A stretch of DNA of 64,000 bases from CAUZIZ01 sp965218775 (GTDB lineage: Bacteria; Acidobacteriota; UBA6911; RPQK01; JAJDTT01), in NCBI GenBank assembly GCA_965218775.1, contig CBDCLS010000005.1, positions 1,922,001 to 1,986,000 of the forward strand, written 5' to 3'. The translations under genes were made by a program, and so were the position numbers. Within the stretch, counting starts at the first letter, position 1. Each line of letters begins with the position of its first letter. Positions 34,580 through 44,382 of this stretch are shown here, piece after piece. The notes below the pieces were generated by a model. It did not search any database and was not told where the DNA came from. It worked only from the letters and a program-made list of their open reading frames with translations.

Positions 34580-35596
34580 GTGACCGATCGGTATTCACGT
34601 CAGATTCTGTTCTCGGGGATCGGCCCGGAGGGACAGGATAAGATCCGGAACGCCCGAGTTGTTCTGGTGGGCTGCGGCGCCCTAGGAACGGTCAGCGCCG
34701 AACTTCTGGTCCGCGCCGGCGTGGGACGGCTGCAGCTCATCGATCGAGACTTCGTCGAAGAAAGTAATCTGCAGCGCCAGAGCCTATTTACTGAGGCGGA
34801 TGCAGAAGCTGCCATCCCCAAGGCAGTGGCTGCCGAAAAGGCCCTCCGATCTATCAACTCCCAGGTCGACATCAACGGCATTGTCCAGGATCTGGCAATT
34901 GAAAACATTGAGGACCTGTGTGGGGAAAGCGATATCATCGTCGATGGCACCGACAACTTCGAAACCCGATATCTGATCAACGATTTCTCCGTGAAACGGG
35001 GCATACCCTGGGTTTACGGAGCCTGCGTAGGCAGCTACGGGACTGCGTTCCTGGTCCGTCCGGGGGCTACATGCTGTCTTCAGTGTCTCTTTCCCGAGCC
35101 CCCGCCTTTGGGCAGTGTGGAAACCTGCGACACCGCGGGAGTCCTAGGCTCGGTAGTTCACGCCGTGGCTTCCTTTCAGGTAGCTCAGGTCATGAAGATC
35201 CTGGTGGGACGGGTTCCCGGTGAGGTGATGCTCAAGGTGGACGTCTGGGAGGATCACTGGCAACTGATTTCAGCCGTGGGTTCACGAAACCAGGATTGCT
35301 CTTGCTGTGGCAAACAGGAATTCCGCTTCCTGGAGGCTGAGGAGAGGGCTCACCTGATGCGGCTGTGCGGTAGAGATGCAGTTCAGGTCCGTCCCAGCCG
35401 AATGGTCCAACTCGACTTTCCACAGCTGTGCCAACGCCTGGCGAAGAGTGGTAAAGTCCGTTACAACGAACACATGATGAGAATTCGGATCAACGGATAT
35501 GAGATTGCCCTGTTTCCCGACGGCCGTTCGATCATTAAGGGAACCGACAATTTTTCGGAGGCTCGGGCAGTCTATGCCAGGTATATTGGGAGCTGA
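34580..35596 (+). CDS. ThiF/MoeB/HesA-family adenylyltransferase
   Basis: A 338-residue E1-like enzyme that adenylates the C-terminal glycine of a small ubiquitin-like sulfur carrier (ThiS or MoaD type). RYSRQILFSGIGPEGQDKI begins the protein; the ATP site is VVLVGCGALGTVSAELLVRA; the Arg/Asp pair DRDFVEESNLQRQSLF follows; DGTDNFETRYLINDF and PWVYGACVGSYGT are typical. Cysteine pairs CCLQC and CSCCG fit the structural zinc. The C-terminal part ends IALFPDGRSIIKGTDNFSEA, with no rhodanese domain. GTG 34580 is chosen because the sequence before it is repeat. No carrier-protein gene is nearby. Downstream, 30 bp on, the tandem IS pair begins. Confidence 0.87.
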   Translation: MTDRYSRQILFSGIGPEGQDKIRNARVVLVGCGALGTVSAELLVRAGVGRLQLIDRDFVEESNLQRQSLFTEADAEAAIPKAVAAEKALRSINSQVDINGIVQDLAIENIEDLCGESDIIVDGTDNFETRYLINDFSVKRGIPWVYGACVGSYGTAFLVRPGATCCLQCLFPEPPPLGSVETCDTAGVLGSVVHAVASFQVAQVMKILVGRVPGEVMLKVDVWEDHWQLISAVGSRNQDCSCCGKQEFRFLEAEERAHLMRLCGRDAVQVRPSRMVQLDFPQLCQRLAKSGKVRYNEHMMRIRINGYEIALFPDGRSIIKGTDNFSEARAVYARYIGS

Positions 35597-35634
35597 TCGA
35601 AAACCAGGAAGCTGCAGGCTCCTTCCCTAGCTAG

Positions 35635-37333
35635 TTCCCATCCCAGAATTGACTTTTAAGCTTTGTTAATTAGCTGATTCTAAGATACTTAATATACCAT
35701 AGGCAGCGGGCAAAGACCACTTTGTGCTCGGTGGACCCTTTTTCGCCAGCAGGAGGATGACGGAGCTGGATTTTGCAGACACTGCGGCCGCAGCTCCGAG
35801 CGTTTTGGGTTCCAAGAGGCTGCAACGGTCTCAGGGAAGCAAACGGGCCAGAACGAGCAGGTTGTAGCTGACCACGGAAGCCTGCACGTACTGCTGGAAG
35901 TGCTCCCAGCCTTTCCAGGTGCAGCGGTCCAGCCCGAAGACGCGCTTGAGCCACGAGATACAACCCTCAATGCCGGCGCGAAAACGTCTCAACTGTTTGT
36001 AAAGCCAGCTGGAGCGCACCATCTCGCTGATCGGCAGACTTCCCTTGCGATCAAAGGCGGCATCCTGGATGCCCTCCCCTTTGGCCCAGGTCAAATTGGC
36101 TTGGCTGTAAAAGCCCCGGTCCGCCGCCATCTGACGCGGATAGCGACCGTAGACCTCTCGATGGGCTCCGAGCAAGGGTTGGAGCTGACCCACATCGGCC
36201 GGGTTTCCAGCCAGGACTTCACAGTTCAAGATCAGCGACGAGCGACCGCCGGTCAGAAAGATCTTGTGCCCATAGGTCGGTTCGCGCTGGCCTTTTTTGA
36301 TGATGTCCGTATGCTCTTCAAAAATCGAAAAGACCTTCTCGGCGGCGGGCACGGTCTCGCCGCGCAGGACGCGTCGCTCCGTTTGATCGATGACCCGGGC
36401 CATCAGCTTCAGGTAATGCTCCAAGGAGACCAGCAGCGCCACGGTCAGCAGGTCGGCGGCCGGCAAATCGGCTTGCAAGGCCGTGAGGCCGTAGCCGTAG
36501 GTTTTGCGGGCGACCTTCAACAGATCGCGATAGGCGCGCTGGCGTTTGGCTCCTCGGCCGTTGGCGATCTGAAAAGCCCGCCGCTTGGCTCGTCGGCTGT
36601 GGTTGGTAAAGACCACCGCCGTCGACGCCTGGCCTTCGGCTTCGAGCGCGCCTTGTCGCTCCTTGAGCTGTCCCAGAAGCCGGCTCACCGTGCGCACCGC
36701 ATCGTCGAGCAGGGCACTGTCGGTCGGATGATGAATGTCGCTCTCGACGGCGGTCGAATCGAGGCGGATGCGCTGGCCCTTTTCCAGTCCCTTCTGAGCG
36801 GCCCAGCCCACCAAGACGGTATTGATCTCTTTCCAGCTGGCTTCAGAGATCTTCGAGATATTGCGCTGCAGGGTGGACCTATTCGGCATCCAGCCCAGGG
36901 GGTGACGCACAAAACTGCGGAAGCTCTGGGAGTCGAGTAGGTGAAAGGCCAGCTGCTCGTAGCTGAAGCCGTGCAGCTGTTTGACGAGGGTCGCTCGTAG
37001 GACAAACTCGGCACTGAGTCCGCTGGCGCCTTTCTGCGGATTGGAAGTGTCACATAGATCCTGTAAAACTAAGGCCGAGATCCGGGGATTGTGGTCCAGG
37101 ATCTCGGAGATCTTTTCCAGTTCCCGGGCCATTTGGTGGTCGGGGAAAATGTGGCAAAGGGGGAGTCGTTCTTCCGTTTTCTGGCGCAACGTTGGGCCTC
37201 CTTTTTCGAGTTAACTTCTTTGTTTTCAATTTGTTCGCACCAAAAGATTAACAAAGAGGTCTGACAAAAAAGGGAGGCCACATCCCCACCTTATTCCTTC
37301 ATTTTCAGCTATTTAAAGTCCTTGGGATGGGAA
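35635..37333 (-). mobile_element. ISNCY-like insertion sequence, copy A of a tandem pair
   Basis: A 1699-bp element with ends TTCCCATCCCA in inverted orientation (35635-35645 and 37323-37333). CTAGCTAG flanks it at 35627-35634 and 37334-37341. Copy B starts right after the second CTAGCTAG and appears identical throughout. Confidence 0.9.
35831..37189 (-). CDS. ISNCY-like DDE transposase, copy A
   Basis: A 452-residue protein starting at TTG 37189, seven bases after GGAGG. Motifs: ASGLSAEFVLRATLVKQLHG (N-terminal dimerisation region near 55), RIRLDSTAVESDIHHPTDSA with the first Asp (near 145), MAADRGFYSQANLTWA with the second (near 365) and a C-terminal Glu in RAGIEGCISWLKRVFGLDRC (near 415). 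The IHHPTDSALL stretch is typical of ISNCY/ISDol1-like transposases. The residue sequence is identical to copy B. Confidence 0.88.
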   Translation of the reverse strand: MRQKTEERLPLCHIFPDHQMARELEKISEILDHNPRISALVLQDLCDTSNPQKGASGLSAEFVLRATLVKQLHGFSYEQLAFHLLDSQSFRSFVRHPLGWMPNRSTLQRNISKISEASWKEINTVLVGWAAQKGLEKGQRIRLDSTAVESDIHHPTDSALLDDAVRTVSRLLGQLKERQGALEAEGQASTAVVFTNHSRRAKRRAFQIANGRGAKRQRAYRDLLKVARKTYGYGLTALQADLPAADLLTVALLVSLEHYLKLMARVIDQTERRVLRGETVPAAEKVFSIFEEHTDIIKKGQREPTYGHKIFLTGGRSSLILNCEVLAGNPADVGQLQPLLGAHREVYGRYPRQMAADRGFYSQANLTWAKGEGIQDAAFDRKGSLPISEMVRSSWLYKQLRRFRAGIEGCISWLKRVFGLDRCTWKGWEHFQQYVQASVVSYNLLVLARLLP

Positions 37334-37341
37334 CTAGCTAG

Positions 37342-39040
37342 TTCCCATCCCAGAATTGACTTTTAAGCTTTGTTAATTAGCTGATTCTAAGATACTTAAT
37401 ATACCATAGGCAGCGGGCAAAGACCACTTTGTGCTCGGTGGACCCTTTTTCGCCAGCAGGAGGATGACGGAGCTGGATTTTGCAGACACTGCGGCCGCAG
37501 CTCCGAGCGTTTTGGGTTCCAAGAGGCTGCAACGGTCTCAGGGAAGCAAACGGGCCAGAACGAGCAGGTTGTAGCTGACCACGGAAGCCTGCACGTACTG
37601 CTGGAAGTGCTCCCAGCCTTTCCAGGTGCAGCGGTCCAGCCCGAAGACGCGCTTGAGCCACGAGATACAACCCTCAATGCCGGCGCGAAAACGTCTCAAC
37701 TGTTTGTAAAGCCAGCTGGAGCGCACCATCTCGCTGATCGGCAGACTTCCCTTGCGATCAAAGGCGGCATCCTGGATGCCCTCCCCTTTGGCCCAGGTCA
37801 AATTGGCTTGGCTGTAAAAGCCCCGGTCCGCCGCCATCTGACGCGGATAGCGACCGTAGACCTCTCGATGGGCTCCGAGCAAGGGTTGGAGCTGACCCAC
37901 ATCGGCCGGGTTTCCAGCCAGGACTTCACAGTTCAAGATCAGCGACGAGCGACCGCCGGTCAGAAAGATCTTGTGCCCATAGGTCGGTTCGCGCTGGCCT
38001 TTTTTGATGATGTCCGTATGCTCTTCAAAAATCGAAAAGACCTTCTCGGCGGCGGGCACGGTCTCGCCGCGCAGGACGCGTCGCTCCGTTTGATCGATGA
38101 CCCGGGCCATCAGCTTCAGGTAATGCTCCAAGGAGACCAGCAGCGCCACGGTCAGCAGGTCGGCGGCCGGCAAATCGGCTTGCAAGGCCGTGAGGCCGTA
38201 GCCGTAGGTTTTGCGGGCGACCTTCAACAGATCGCGATAGGCGCGCTGGCGTTTGGCTCCTCGGCCGTTGGCGATCTGAAAAGCCCGCCGCTTGGCTCGT
38301 CGGCTGTGGTTGGTAAAGACCACCGCCGTCGACGCCTGGCCTTCGGCTTCGAGCGCGCCTTGTCGCTCCTTGAGCTGTCCCAGAAGCCGGCTCACCGTGC
38401 GCACCGCATCGTCGAGCAGGGCACTGTCGGTCGGATGATGAATGTCGCTCTCGACGGCGGTCGAATCGAGGCGGATGCGCTGGCCCTTTTCCAGTCCCTT
38501 CTGAGCGGCCCAGCCCACCAAGACGGTATTGATCTCTTTCCAGCTGGCTTCAGAGATCTTCGAGATATTGCGCTGCAGGGTGGACCTATTCGGCATCCAG
38601 CCCAGGGGGTGACGCACAAAACTGCGGAAGCTCTGGGAGTCGAGTAGGTGAAAGGCCAGCTGCTCGTAGCTGAAGCCGTGCAGCTGTTTGACGAGGGTCG
38701 CTCGTAGGACAAACTCGGCACTGAGTCCGCTGGCGCCTTTCTGCGGATTGGAAGTGTCACATAGATCCTGTAAAACTAAGGCCGAGATCCGGGGATTGTG
38801 GTCCAGGATCTCGGAGATCTTTTCCAGTTCCCGGGCCATTTGGTGGTCGGGGAAAATGTGGCAAAGGGGGAGTCGTTCTTCCGTTTTCTGGCGCAACGTT
38901 GGGCCTCCTTTTTCGAGTTAACTTCTTTGTTTTCAATTTGTTCGCACCAAAAGATTAACAAAGAGGTCTGACAAAAAAGGGAGGCCACATCCCCACCTTA
39001 TTCCTTCATTTTCAGCTATTTAAAGTCCTTGGGATGGGAA
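37342..39040 (-). mobile_element. ISNCY-like insertion sequence, copy B of a tandem pair
   Basis: Second 1699-bp copy at an exact offset of 1707 bp (element plus one 8-bp CTAGCTAG). The right flank has a third CTAGCTAG at 39041-39048. It lies immediately upstream of the nickel-transporter-like pseudogene. Confidence 0.9.
37538..38896 (-). CDS. ISNCY-like DDE transposase, copy B
   Basis: A 452-residue transposase identical in sequence to copy A, with the same TTG start (38896) and GGAGG site. Same Asp/Asp/Glu motifs at the same positions. Identity of both copies including non-coding ends points to a recent duplication. Confidence 0.88.
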   Translation of the reverse strand: MRQKTEERLPLCHIFPDHQMARELEKISEILDHNPRISALVLQDLCDTSNPQKGASGLSAEFVLRATLVKQLHGFSYEQLAFHLLDSQSFRSFVRHPLGWMPNRSTLQRNISKISEASWKEINTVLVGWAAQKGLEKGQRIRLDSTAVESDIHHPTDSALLDDAVRTVSRLLGQLKERQGALEAEGQASTAVVFTNHSRRAKRRAFQIANGRGAKRQRAYRDLLKVARKTYGYGLTALQADLPAADLLTVALLVSLEHYLKLMARVIDQTERRVLRGETVPAAEKVFSIFEEHTDIIKKGQREPTYGHKIFLTGGRSSLILNCEVLAGNPADVGQLQPLLGAHREVYGRYPRQMAADRGFYSQANLTWAKGEGIQDAAFDRKGSLPISEMVRSSWLYKQLRRFRAGIEGCISWLKRVFGLDRCTWKGWEHFQQYVQASVVSYNLLVLARLLP

Positions 39041-40657
39041 CTAGCTAGGACAGAAATTGGTGAATTTGGAGAATTCGTCTTTCGTCCTGCTCTTTTCTCT
39101 CTTGAACGGAATCTACCACGGCATGGGAGCGGACCACATGCTGGCGGTTTCGACGCTGGCCAGGAAAGGTGCCAGAGGCACTGACGTGGCCCGTCTAGCC
39201 CGGATTTCTCATAGTGAAAGCAGAAAGGCTGATTTTAGTCGATTTTTCGACTCTGGTTTGAGCCGAAGTCTCAGTTGAGGGCACTGTAGAGTGCGAGAGC
39301 TTGGTGACACCTATGTTGAAGGCGGAAAACCGGTTTTTCAGACACACCTCAGCCGCCTCAGTTGCAGATGGTTGGGATTTCCGGTTTGCCTCCGCTCAGC
39401 CGAGCTGTTGAAGCTGGGCCAAGGTTTGGGCGTAGAGTGTTTGGTAAGGATAACCCTCGCTCAGCGACAAGCTCACCCGTCGGACACTGACCCGAATCTG
39501 GCCTCCTATCTTCAACAGTTTGAGGCGAATCGTCTGGCATTGCGCCTTCGCCCACTGGGTCCCCTTCAAAGCGACACACCTGAGCGTGTGCAGCAGATTG
39601 TAAGCCACCGAGGAAAACCACAGGCGCAGCTGATTGCTCTTCATGCGGTGCGTCGAGGTCCGATCGGCAAACAGCTCTAGCTGCTGCTCCTTAATCCGAT
39701 TCTCCGCTTCCCCTCGCGCGCAGTACAGCTCCTCGTACAGCTTTTGGGCGGGCCACCGCTTCGCTCCCAGCGAGGTGACGACAAAGCGGGGATTGGATCC
39801 CTTACCCGTGTACTCGGCCTTGCCCACCACTCGCCGCTCTTGACTCCAGCTTTTGCGCGTCTGGTAACGAAAGTCCTTGTAGACTCGGGCGCTGCTGCCG
39901 TTGGCTTGTTGCAGTGCCTGGGCCTGTTCCAACTCGGACTCCAGGGCCCCCTCTAAGCGCTGATTGCGGGCCAGACCGAAGACGTAATCCACTCGATGCT
40001 CCTCACACCATTTCATCAACGCCTCGCGGGCAAAGCTGCTGTCCGCCCGCAGAGTAATGCGGACCTTCGGCCACTTCGCCCGCAGTTGTCCCACCATCCG
40101 CTCCATCTCCTGGACCGCTCCTTCGGAGCCATCCAGGTTCGACACCCGCAGCTTGGCCCCCAGCACATACCCCTCGCAAAACACATACAGCGGCAGGTAG
40201 CAGTAACACCGGTAGTAGCCATGGTAGAAACGACCCTCCTGTTCTCCGTGCAGCGGATCATCCGTCGCATCCAGGTCCAAGACCAACTCCTTCGGTTTCC
40301 CGCCTCGCACCCGAATGAACTGCTCCACCAAAAACGCTTCGACCGCGGCTTCATCCACCGGCGTCTTGCGATATTTATCCTGCGTCACCGAGGACAACTC
40401 CAAACGATTGAGGGTGCTCTTGCCCGCACACGCCTTGCCTCGATCCGCTTCCGCTCGCCGATCCCTCCCCAAGGGATCTTCCTTGCCGACCAACACCGCC
40501 ATCAGCGGATCTGCCCGGAGCTCCTCATGATCGTTGACATCCTCATAGCCTAGGGCCAGTCCGTAAATCCGCTGCCCCACCAGTTCCTCCACACTGAACT
40601 CGGTGAAGCGAGGATCGCGCCGGTCCCCAAAGCAGGCGGCCAAGCCGCTAATGAACC

Positions 40658-42422
40658 GAGGGTGTCGTAAAAGACCCGTTTCAAATCAGTACTAAGAATC
40701 CTCCCAGGCTAGCAAAGAAGAGTCGGAGTAGGCTGCGAAAATAGGGGGGATGGAGCAAGCAATTAAACGACCGGTGGTCAAGATCGATTCGAGCGGCCAA
40801 TGGGGGCTCTTTCGAGGGATGAATGAGAAGGAAGGCCAGGGGAAGCGCCGGAAAAGGAAGCGGCCCGGGGCGAAACAATTCGAAGATCCCTCCCCGCGGG
40901 GGATCTTGATCGGCGATGAGAGTCTTGCAGAGTTTCTGGTGAAGATGTCGCAGACGTGGGTCTTTGTGGCTCGGGAGGTGATCCGGAGTTTGTCGTGGGA
41001 GGCCTTTGAAGCGAAGTACCGAGGGGGAGGGAGACGGCCGTACCATCCGGCAGCGCTGGTGGGATTGATTCTGTTCGGGATTCTGGAGGGCAAGGGATCG
41101 CTGCGTCAGCTGGAAACCCTGGCCCGGGTGGATACCCGTTGCTGGTGGTTCACGGGGGGGATCACGCCGGATCACTCGGTCATCGGCCGCTTTATCAATG
41201 AACACGGGGAGAGGCTGAGGGAAGAGTTCTTTGTGGAGCTGACCCAGGAAGTGTTGAAAAGGACTGGGAAGGACAAGGACAAGGGGAAGAAGGAGGGCGT
41301 GAGTTTGGCGGCCGACGGCACGGTGGTACAGGCGGCGGCCTCGCGTTACCGACGGGTGAAGAAGGAGGCGGCCGAAGCGGCCGCGGCGGAAAAGCGTCGT
41401 CGGGCAGAAGCGGATCCGAAGAACGAGCAATTGGCGCGTCAGGCCAAGCAAGCGGAGGAAGTGGCGCAAGCGGTACGCGAGCGGGTGGCGGCGCGGCAGG
41501 CGCAACGCAAGAGCACGGAGCATACGGCCGTGAGTCCGAGTGAACCGGAGGCGGTGATCCAGCCCCTGAAGAACAAAGCGAAGGCCGCCAGCTACAAGGG
41601 GGTGGTCTTGGCCAACCAGGATCGCATTATAGTGGCCCAGGCGGTGGATCCCTCCTCGGAGACGGGGGTGCTGCAAGCGCTGTTGCAGCAAGGCAAGCGG
41701 GTGGGTGGAGCGATCCAACAACTGTTGATGGATGCGGGGTTTTTCTCGGGGCAAGCGCTGGAGACGGCCCTAGAAGAAGGGGTGGAGGATGTGCTTTGTC
41801 CTGAGGGATCGAGCCCCCGAGTGGGTTGGGAGAAGAAGTCGACGAAGTGCTTGGCTAAAGCGGCCTTTCGCTACGAGGAGTGGGAAGATCGTTATCACTG
41901 TCCGGCGGGACAGAAACTGCACCCGGTCCAAAAGGGCAGCGATGGGGGCAAGCGGTATGTGCGCTACGGAGGAGCCCCCTGTGAGAGTTGCGGGTTGAGG
42001 AGCCAGTGCACCAGCAGTCGGAAAGGTCGAACGGTCAAACGCTATGAGGATGAGGAGATCAAGGATGCGGAGCGGGAAGTGATGCGCCAGCCCCGGGCTC
42101 AAGAGGCCTATCGTCAGCGCAAACAGATGGTGGAGCCCGTCTTCAGCGAACTGAAAGGGATCCAAGGATTACATCGGTTCAAGCGGAGAGGGTTGAAGAA
42201 TGTCGGTCTGGAGTTTGCCCTTCATGCCAGCGCCCACAACCTCCGACGGCTGATTGCCCTGACCCCGTCCGTCCTATTTAGCGCTTTTTGGAGGCTCCTA
42301 CATGCGCCGATCGGCCTTTTCCAGCGTCTGCAGCGCCTCTCCTTGTGTTTTTCGGCATAGCCGCACGACAAAGTGTCGCCCCACTTACTCCCGGTCGCCA
42401 CGTGAACTTTTACGACACCCTC
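40658..42422 (+). mobile_element. IS1182-family insertion sequence 2, nested in IS1380
   Basis: A 1765-bp element with ends GAGGGTGTCGTAAAAG in inverted orientation, flanked by GAACC (40653-40657 and 42423-42427). Its ends and transposase differ from IS1182 element 1, so it is a separate lineage. Confidence 0.9.
40750..42360 (+). CDS. IS1182-family transposase 2
   Basis: A 536-residue protein: YHPAALVGLILFGILEGKGS, WWFTGGITPDHSVIGRFINE (near 140), VSLAADGTVVQAAASRYRRV with the first Asp (near 185), a long Ala/Glu/Arg-rich coiled segment (200-260), LLMDAGFFSGQALETALEEG with the second Asp (near 330), zinc-type cysteines CPAGQKL and CESCGLRSQC, and QMVEPVFSELKGIQGLHRFK with the Glu (near 465). 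Compared with transposase 1 the central insert is longer. ATG 40750 lacks a spaced ribosome-binding site; ATG 40819 is an alternative. Confidence 0.88.
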   Translation: MEQAIKRPVVKIDSSGQWGLFRGMNEKEGQGKRRKRKRPGAKQFEDPSPRGILIGDESLAEFLVKMSQTWVFVAREVIRSLSWEAFEAKYRGGGRRPYHPAALVGLILFGILEGKGSLRQLETLARVDTRCWWFTGGITPDHSVIGRFINEHGERLREEFFVELTQEVLKRTGKDKDKGKKEGVSLAADGTVVQAAASRYRRVKKEAAEAAAAEKRRRAEADPKNEQLARQAKQAEEVAQAVRERVAARQAQRKSTEHTAVSPSEPEAVIQPLKNKAKAASYKGVVLANQDRIIVAQAVDPSSETGVLQALLQQGKRVGGAIQQLLMDAGFFSGQALETALEEGVEDVLCPEGSSPRVGWEKKSTKCLAKAAFRYEEWEDRYHCPAGQKLHPVQKGSDGGKRYVRYGGAPCESCGLRSQCTSSRKGRTVKRYEDEEIKDAEREVMRQPRAQEAYRQRKQMVEPVFSELKGIQGLHRFKRRGLKNVGLEFALHASAHNLRRLIALTPSVLFSAFWRLLHAPIGLFQRLQRLSLCFSA

Positions 42423-42930
42423 GAACCCATAGCGGCTCTCCACCTCCCGTAACAGCAACCCCCCGGAGTCTGAGGTGATCTGCCCCCCATTGAATTCTGC
42501 CTCGACTCGGCGCCCTTCTAGCTCTTGAAACTCCAGCTTGGAAGCGATACACTCTGTGGTCATAGTAGTCAGCTCCTTGTGATTATTAAGTATCTGATAA
42601 CAAAGACTTTATATCACATAGAGCTGACTGCTTTTTCTTGTCTTTGAGAAATCCGGGCTAGGCCTGCGTTTCGGGATGGCACATGGGGGTGTGCTTCTGG
42701 TGCTGTGCACCCTGGCCTTGATCTGGAACTTCTCGGTTTCGCCGGCCTGGGAGTCGAGAACAGAAATCTTCGGAGGCGGTCTCCTGATTCTGCTCGGGGC
42801 CTGGACCTTCGTGGAGTGGCTGCGGGAGGCCGGATACATCCATTCCCATCAACACACACATGCCCCCGACGCCGCACCCCATACCCACTATCACTTCCAT
42901 TTGCAGGGAGATCATCCGAAGAAACATCCC

Positions 42931-42950
42931 TTATGTGGAGCTCCACATAA
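42931..42950. repeat. 20-bp perfect palindrome at the RIT left end
   Basis: TTATGTGGAGCTCCACATAA is a perfect palindrome directly at the left junction. CTCCACATAA occurs again at 43053-43062, upstream of the first recombinase, and TTATGTG lies within the inverted repeats. These may be recombinase binding or core sites; that is inference. Confidence 0.7.
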
Positions 42951-43117
42951 AGGATGACATGTGAAGCGTTGTGTTATGTGAAGTGATCGATCTGCTTCAC
43001 GCCAGAATCCTTTCGATATCGCGGCTTCGTGCCACCGGTCCGCGCTTGTACTCCACATAATTCTGGTGCATGACAGCCCTTTGGAGTCCCGCCTCTGGGA
43101 CAGAAAAGGAGGTTGTC

Positions 43118-44380
43118 ATGCCCTTGGAAGATCTATTTCGTAGTCGGGAGGCCCTGAAGCGTTTTCGAATGGCGCCACTGGGTGCGGAGATGGACCGCTT
43201 CGGTGAGTGGCTTCGCGAGCAAGGATTCTGTCGTGACGTGGTGCGCCGCCGAGTCTGGCAAGTGTCGCACTTCAATCAATACCTTCGAGACGGGGGCCTC
43301 CAAGCGGCTCGCGAGGTGGACGAAGAGCTCGCGCAACAGTTTATCGGCCAGCATCTGCCACGCTGCCGATGTGGCGGTGGGCGGCGGCGCCAACACGGGG
43401 AGGTCCCGAGGTCGGTTCGCTGCTCCTTGACGTATCTGTGCGAGCGAGATCTGCTCGCGCCTTGCCCCCAGCCGGCATTGGAGCTACCCGGCGTTCTGGA
43501 GGAGTTTCTAGAGTACTTGAAGGGCGAAGGCGGCCGGGCTCAGAGGACGATCGATCTGCACCGCCGTTATCTGCTGGCTTTCCTGGAGGAGGTGGGTGTC
43601 GCTTCCGATCGGCAAGCTTTGGCTCAACTGAGACCGGAGCAGGTTCAAGCCGGCTTCGCCCACGTCACCGAAGGCCGGGGCAAAAGCCTCCCTCGACGCC
43701 TGCAAGGCATCTTACGCAACTTCTTCCGCTTCGCTCATCAGCACGGGTCCCTCCAGCGCGATCTGGCACAGGCCGTGCCCCCGATCCGCAGCTACCGGCT
43801 GTCGCACGTTCCCCAGGGTCTGTCCGAGCAGCAAGCCCGGAAGCTGCTCGAGGGCATCGATCGGACGACGGCCCTGGGCCGGCGCGATTTTGCCATCCTC
43901 CAACTGCTGGACACCTACGGAGTCCGAGGAGGCCAGATTCGCGCCCTCCGACTTCAAGACCTCCGCTGGAGAGAGCAGCAGATCCACTTTCCCGCCCACA
44001 AGGGAGGCAAGCCGGTGCGGGTGCCGCTGACCGAGGCAGCCGGCGAAGCCGTCCTGGAGTACCTTCGTCAGGGACGTCCGCCCGCTCCCTACCCGGAAGT
44101 CTTCTTGACCGCCAAGGCCCCGATTCACCCGCTGACCGAGCCGTCTACGGTTTCGGTGATGGTGGCCTCTCGCCTGCGCCAAGCCGGGATCGACGGATCT
44201 GCCAAAGGCTCTCATGCCTTCCGTTATGGCTTCGCCACCCGGATGCTCGCTCAGGGGCAATCCCTCAAGACGATCGCCGATCTGCTGGGGCACCGTCACA
44301 TCAACAGCAGCTTCCTCTACACCAAAGTCGACCTGAGCCGGCTCCGAGACTTGCCCCTGCCCTGGCCGGAGGAGGTGTAA
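43118..44380 (+). CDS. RIT tyrosine recombinase A
   Basis: A 420-residue tyrosine recombinase. ATG 43118 is seven bases after AGGAGG; the earlier in-frame ATG at 43070 has no site. An N-terminal extension with CRCGG precedes the SAM-like core-binding domain (about 130-235). The catalytic domain has the first Arg in DTYGVRGGQIRAL, HxxR in SHAFRYGFATRML, and His/Tyr in DLLGHRHINSSFLYTKVDL. It acts with the two following recombinases on the element ends; which strand exchange each performs is unknown. Confidence 0.92.
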   Translation: MPLEDLFRSREALKRFRMAPLGAEMDRFGEWLREQGFCRDVVRRRVWQVSHFNQYLRDGGLQAAREVDEELAQQFIGQHLPRCRCGGGRRRQHGEVPRSVRCSLTYLCERDLLAPCPQPALELPGVLEEFLEYLKGEGGRAQRTIDLHRRYLLAFLEEVGVASDRQALAQLRPEQVQAGFAHVTEGRGKSLPRRLQGILRNFFRFAHQHGSLQRDLAQAVPPIRSYRLSHVPQGLSEQQARKLLEGIDRTTALGRRDFAILQLLDTYGVRGGQIRALRLQDLRWREQQIHFPAHKGGKPVRVPLTEAAGEAVLEYLRQGRPPAPYPEVFLTAKAPIHPLTEPSTVSVMVASRLRQAGIDGSAKGSHAFRYGFATRMLAQGQSLKTIADLLGHRHINSSFLYTKVDLSRLRDLPLPWPEEV

Positions 44381-44382
44381 TC

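Larger units (their letters stand above)
39396..42563 (-). pseudogene. IS1380-family transposase split by IS1182
   Basis: The N-terminal part starts at ATG 42563 after AAGGAG (MTTECIASKLEFQELEGRRV, then NGGQITSDSGGLLLREVESR). It is cut at codon 47 by the IS1182 element. The C-terminal part (40657 down to 39396) contains LGYEDVNDHEELRADPLMAV, LVLDLDATDDPLHGEQEGRF with catalytic Asp, ITLRADSSFAREALMKWCEE with the second Asp, and YCARGEAENRIKEQQLELFA with the Glu. Removing the insert and one GAACC gives SRYGFISGLAACFGDRRDPR in frame, 465 residues in all. Confidence 0.9.
39199..42657 (-). mobile_element. IS1380-family element, interrupted by an IS1182-family element
   Basis: Ends CCCGGATTTCTCA (39199-39211) and the complement (42645-42657), flanked by CTAG (39195-39198, 42658-42661). 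Total 3459 bp; without the nested IS and its 5-bp duplication it is 1689 bp, normal for IS1380. It interrupts the nickel-transporter-like gene between Arg-Leu and Gly-Leu codons. Confidence 0.92.

Noticed and set aside
35900..36940. 346-codon plus-strand frame opposite the ISNCY-like transposase (also 37607-38647)
   Set aside because: It is the antisense shadow of a clearly recognisable DDE transposase and resembles no protein family.
40681..41754. 357-codon minus-strand frame under IS1182 transposase 2
   Set aside because: Antisense shadow rich in Arg, Leu and His; no known family.
43369..44382. Long N-terminal extension of recombinase B
   Set aside because: This frame overlaps recombinase A in another phase; composition is Arg/Ser/Pro-rich, and ATG 44383 has a ribosome-binding site and the conserved start.
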